Shown here one piece after another: positions 61,547 through 64,000 of a DNA stretch of 64,000 nt. Each line of letters opens with the position of its first letter. Position 1 is the stretch's first letter. Origin of the DNA: Jannaschia sp. M317 (GTDB lineage: Bacteria > Pseudomonadota > Alphaproteobacteria > Rhodobacterales > Rhodobacteraceae); NCBI RefSeq assembly GCF_025141175.1, contig NZ_CP081155.1, positions 1,827,001 through 1,891,000 on the forward strand, in the 5' to 3' direction. The position numbers were made by a program, and so were the translations under genes. The notes below the pieces were generated by a model. The model saw only the letters and a list, made by a program, of their open reading frames with translations. It was not told the DNA's origin and did no database searches.

Positions 61547-62113
61547 CTAGCTGGTCGCGCCGCGCGACAGGGCGGCGACACCGGTGCGGGCCATCTCAAC
61601 CAGGCCAATCGGGCGCATCAGGTCAGCGAAGGCGTCGATCTTGCCCACGTCACCCGTGATTTCGAAGACAAAGCTGTCGAGCGTCGAATCCACGACGTTG
61701 GCGCGGAAGATCTCGGCCAGCCGCAGCGCCTCGATCCGGTGCTCGCCCGCGCCCTGAACCTTGAACAGCGCCAGTTCCCGTTCGACCGGATTGCCCTCGA
61801 CCGTGAGGTCATGGACATCGTGGACTGGCACGATGCGGCCCAGCTGCGCCTTGATCTGTTCGATCACCTGGGGCGTGCCGGTGGTGACGACCGTGATCCG
61901 CGACAGGTGCCCGGCGTGGTCGACCTCGGCCACGGTCAGGCTTTCGATGTTGTAGCCGCGCCCCGAGAACAGCCCGATGACACGCGCAAGGACCCCCGCT
62001 TCGTTATCGACGAGAACGGCCAGCGTGTGACGTTCCTGCACGTCCGAGAAGGTCGGGCGGAGGTTGTAGGCAGAATGGCTGGTAGAGCCCTTTTTGAGTT
62101 TCAGCGGGGACAT
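61547..62113 (-). CDS. ilvN: Acetolactate synthase small (regulatory) subunit
   Basis: Binds valine and controls the large subunit in branched-chain amino acid synthesis. 188 residues. The N-terminal ACT domain is HTLAVLVDNEAGVLARVIGLFSGRGYNIESLTV (region about 29-61), then LSRITVVTTG and the C-terminal regulatory domain VQGAGEHRIEALRLAEIFRANVVD. ilvI lies upstream on the same strand but is separated by 886 bases and an EF-hand gene on the other strand. Confidence 0.96.
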   Translation of the reverse strand: MSPLKLKKGSTSHSAYNLRPTFSDVQERHTLAVLVDNEAGVLARVIGLFSGRGYNIESLTVAEVDHAGHLSRITVVTTGTPQVIEQIKAQLGRIVPVHDVHDLTVEGNPVERELALFKVQGAGEHRIEALRLAEIFRANVVDSTLDSFVFEITGDVGKIDAFADLMRPIGLVEMARTGVAALSRGATS

Positions 62114-62391
62114 GTCGGACCTTTCGGTTGCTGGCGGTCTTGTGGCGCGACCGGATGGGAATGGAAAGCGGCGGATTGCCGGGCGCGGCCTTTGGTCGGC
62201 ATCGATTGGCCGGTGGCCCTATGCTCGGCGGAATTCCCGCCAGCCCGCGGGCGACTGGCTGCCGATCCGGGGCGGAGGCTGGCCAGGTTTGACGCGTCCC
62301 GGACGGTGCGCTGGCGCGTGGGGGCGGGCAGGACCCAGTGATTGTGCCGAGGCGGCGCAGCACGCGTCGTCCGAGAAGAGGAGATCGAGAA
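62114..62391. other. Intergenic between ilvN and the EF-hand gene
   Basis: Divergent promoter space of 278 bases. No attenuator-like leader or other structure is recognised. The in-frame upstream extension of the EF-hand gene here is not protein-like. Confidence 0.35.
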
Positions 62392-62772
62392 ATGACCAAG
62401 ATCATGACCGCGACCCTGTGGGCCGTTCTGGGCGCAGGCGCCGCATTGGCCATGGGCCATGCCACCTGGGACACCGATGGCGACGGTGCGCTGTCCCCGG
62501 TCGAGTTCCGCATGGGCGTCGACGGCCTGGGCGTCCACGGCGGCTTCGACGCCGATGGCAGCGGCCTTTTGGGCGAAGCCGAGTGGGACCCGCTGGCCGA
62601 AATAGGGGACCACGTCAACATGGACCTCAACGGCGACGGCGGCGTCGATTCCGCTGAGTTCGGGGCGGTTCTGTTCAACCGCTACGACACCGACGGGTCC
62701 GCCACCATCGACGCGACCGAGATCGGCGCACTGGACGCGGATCTGGCCGCAGGCGGGTTGCTGGCGCAGTAG
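62392..62772 (+). CDS. Secreted EF-hand calcium-binding protein
   Basis: 126 residues from ATG 62392, with AGAGGAG upstream. A signal peptide (MTKIMTATLWAVLGAGAALA) is followed by four EF-hand loops in series: DTDGDGALSPVE, DADGSGLLGEAE, DLNGDGGVDSAE and DTDGSATIDATE. The protein is acidic and probably periplasmic, binding calcium. It has no catalytic domain. It is on the opposite strand between ilvN and ilvI. Confidence 0.88.
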   Translation: MTKIMTATLWAVLGAGAALAMGHATWDTDGDGALSPVEFRMGVDGLGVHGGFDADGSGLLGEAEWDPLAEIGDHVNMDLNGDGGVDSAEFGAVLFNRYDTDGSATIDATEIGALDADLAAGGLLAQ

Positions 62773-62999
62773 GTTCGCGCCCGGGCGGGGGCCGTCAGGG
62801 CGCATGGGCCCGGTCCTCGTCCGCAGTCGCGGGGGCATGGAACCGGCGATCGGTCCAAGGTCGCAAGACATGGGATGTTGGCCACCGCGCATCATACCCG
62901 GGTCCGGATTGCGAACCGCCTTTTCCTTGGCAAGGGCGGTGGCGGGCGGGCCGGGTGGGCGCAGGCACATGGCCTGCGCCACCTCTGGCGAGGTCTGGG

Positions 63000-64000
63000 T
63001 CACACCAGCACCGACCCCTTGGCGTCGATGACCCCTTGGGTTTCCGCGTCTCCCAGCAACATTTCGTTGTGGGCCTTGCCCGAGGGGATCATGGGGAAGC
63101 AGTTTTCATGCTTGGCGACCAGGCAGTCGAAGATCACCGGGCCGTCGTGGTTCAACATCTCCATGATGGCGTCGTCCAGATCGTCGGGATCGGAACACAT
63201 GATGCCCTTGGCACCGAACGCCTCGGCCAGTTTGACGAAATCGGGCAGGGCCTCGGACCAGCTCGACGAATAGCGCTCCCCGTGCAGCAACTCCTGCCAC
63301 TGACGCACCATGCCGAGGCGTTCGTTGTTCAGGATGAACTGCTTCACCGGCAGGTGGTATTGCACCATCGTGCCCATTTCCTGCATGTTCATCAGCCAGG
63401 ATGCCTCGCCCGCCACGTTGATGACCAGGCTGTCGGGGTGCGCGACCTGCACGCCCATGGCCGCAGGTTGGCCATAGCCCATGGTGCCCAGGCCGCCGGA
63501 CGTCATCCAGCGGTTCGGAGCCTCGAACCCCAGGTATTGCGCGGCCCACATCTGGTGCTGACCGACCTCGGTGGTGATGTAGCGGTCGTGATCCTTGGTC
63601 AGCGCCTCCAGCCGGGACAGAGCGTATTGCGGGCGGATGATCTTGCCTTCCTGCTTGAAGGACAGGCAATCGACCGTGCGCCACTGTTCGATCTGGGCCC
63701 ACCACTTTTGCAGGCCAGCCGTGTTGACCTTGCGGCCCCGTGCTTTCCAGACGCGCAGCGCGTCCTCCAGAACGTGACCCACGTCGCCCAGGATCGGCAC
63801 GTCGGCCTTGACCACCTTGTTGATGGACGAGGGGTCGATGTCGATATGGACCTTCTGCGACTTGGGCGAGAAATGCGGCAGGGTGCCGGTGATGCGGTCG
63901 TCAAAACGGGCCCCGACGTTGATCATCAGATCGCAGCCATGCATCGCCATGTTCGCCTCATAGAGGCCGTGCATCCCCAGCATGCCCAGCCACTTGTCGC
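63000..64000 (-). CDS. ilvI: Acetolactate synthase large subunit, C-terminal part (start is beyond the window)
   Basis: ThDP-dependent condensation of two pyruvates, or pyruvate with 2-oxobutyrate. About 333 residues are visible. The middle (FAD-type) domain contains INVGARFDDRITGTL and VHIDIDPSSINKVV. The ThDP domain contains VGQHQMWAAQYLGFEAPNRWMTSGGLGTMGYG and INVAGEASWLMNMQE, with NNERLGMVRQWQELLHG. The GDG of the ThDP motif reads AGE here, a variant I recognise from Rhodobacterales IlvI. It ends normally at 63000, and the N-terminal part lies past base 64000. Confidence 0.96.
   Translation of the reverse strand, partial: DKWLGMLGMHGLYEANMAMHGCDLMINVGARFDDRITGTLPHFSPKSQKVHIDIDPSSINKVVKADVPILGDVGHVLEDALRVWKARGRKVNTAGLQKWWAQIEQWRTVDCLSFKQEGKIIRPQYALSRLEALTKDHDRYITTEVGQHQMWAAQYLGFEAPNRWMTSGGLGTMGYGQPAAMGVQVAHPDSLVINVAGEASWLMNMQEMGTMVQYHLPVKQFILNNERLGMVRQWQELLHGERYSSSWSEALPDFVKLAEAFGAKGIMCSDPDDLDDAIMEMLNHDGPVIFDCLVAKHENCFPMIPSGKAHNEMLLGDAETQGVIDAKGSVLV

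Overview
The window looks like a chromosomal segment of a high-G+C alphaproteobacterium of the Rhodobacterales (Roseobacter/Rhodobacter type). The reasons are the two TRAP transporters, the Hint-domain proteins, SelD fused to an FAD oxidoreductase domain, the IlvI sequence variant and the overall gene set. The genus cannot be told from the sequence. Most of the window is ordinary, densely packed chromosome. The accessory part is the left end, about 1-8595, where base composition drops visibly (by eye about half G+C against about two thirds elsewhere) and gene density falls.

Region 1-8671: the end of a type II-C CRISPR-Cas locus (cas2 partial, cas1, cas9, all on the minus strand; the array must lie left of base 1), a candidate tracrRNA with a clear terminator just upstream of cas9 on the opposite strand, then a lone 613-residue protein with a carbon-nitrogen hydrolase (nitrilase) E-K-C triad, a small hypothetical gene, a 149-bp MITE with CTAA target duplication, a glycine-zipper micro-ORF, and tRNA-Ile2(CAU). 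The tRNA 3' end faces the island, as expected of a tRNA-associated genomic island.

Region 8.7-19.1 kb: a membrane protein, purM-purN, RNase D (apparent ATT start), an SH3b protein, then a DctB/DctD-like two-component system divergent from a TRAP transporter (dctPQM). The DctD-like regulator has lost the sigma-54 contact loop and has degenerate ATPase motifs.

Region 19.2-28.4 kb: one long minus-strand operon: N-formylglutamate amidohydrolase-like protein, TRAP dctQ, dctM and dctP, an orphan phage/contractile-tail tube protein, a glutamine-synthetase-like ligase, aldehyde dehydrogenase and iron-type alcohol dehydrogenase. It is divergent from an RpiR-type regulator. The enzyme set fits uptake and gamma-glutamylated oxidation of an amine or amino alcohol (inference).

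Region 28.4-35.0 kb: hexuronate catabolism (two Gfo/Idh/MocA oxidoreductases, uxaC, uxuB, uxuA) divergent from a GntR/FadR regulator, with two near-identical AATTGG-N5-CCAATT operators between them. Region 35.0-45.5 kb: BaiN-type flavoprotein, mgsA, selD fusion, mnmH, aroQ, a GST divergent from a YafY/WYL regulator, glnA-glnB, and the NAD(P)HX repair enzyme. Region 45.5-51.8 kb: two small tandem Hint proteins, tRNA-Leu(UAG), SDR, pirin, a methyltransferase, a LysR regulator, and two identical tRNA-Asp genes around another methyltransferase. Region 51.9-59 kb: valine/isobutyrate catabolism (mmsB, 3-hydroxyisobutyryl-CoA hydrolase, acyl-CoA dehydrogenase, mmsA with a divergent LysR regulator), an L,D-transpeptidase and a small membrane-peptide ORF. 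Region 59-64 kb: M20 amidohydrolase, CBS-domain protein, coaD, ilvN, an EF-hand protein and the C-terminal part of ilvI running off the end.

A palindrome with arms TCARATCCTT / AAGGATYTGA occurs three times, always between genes (12120, 55078, 61390).
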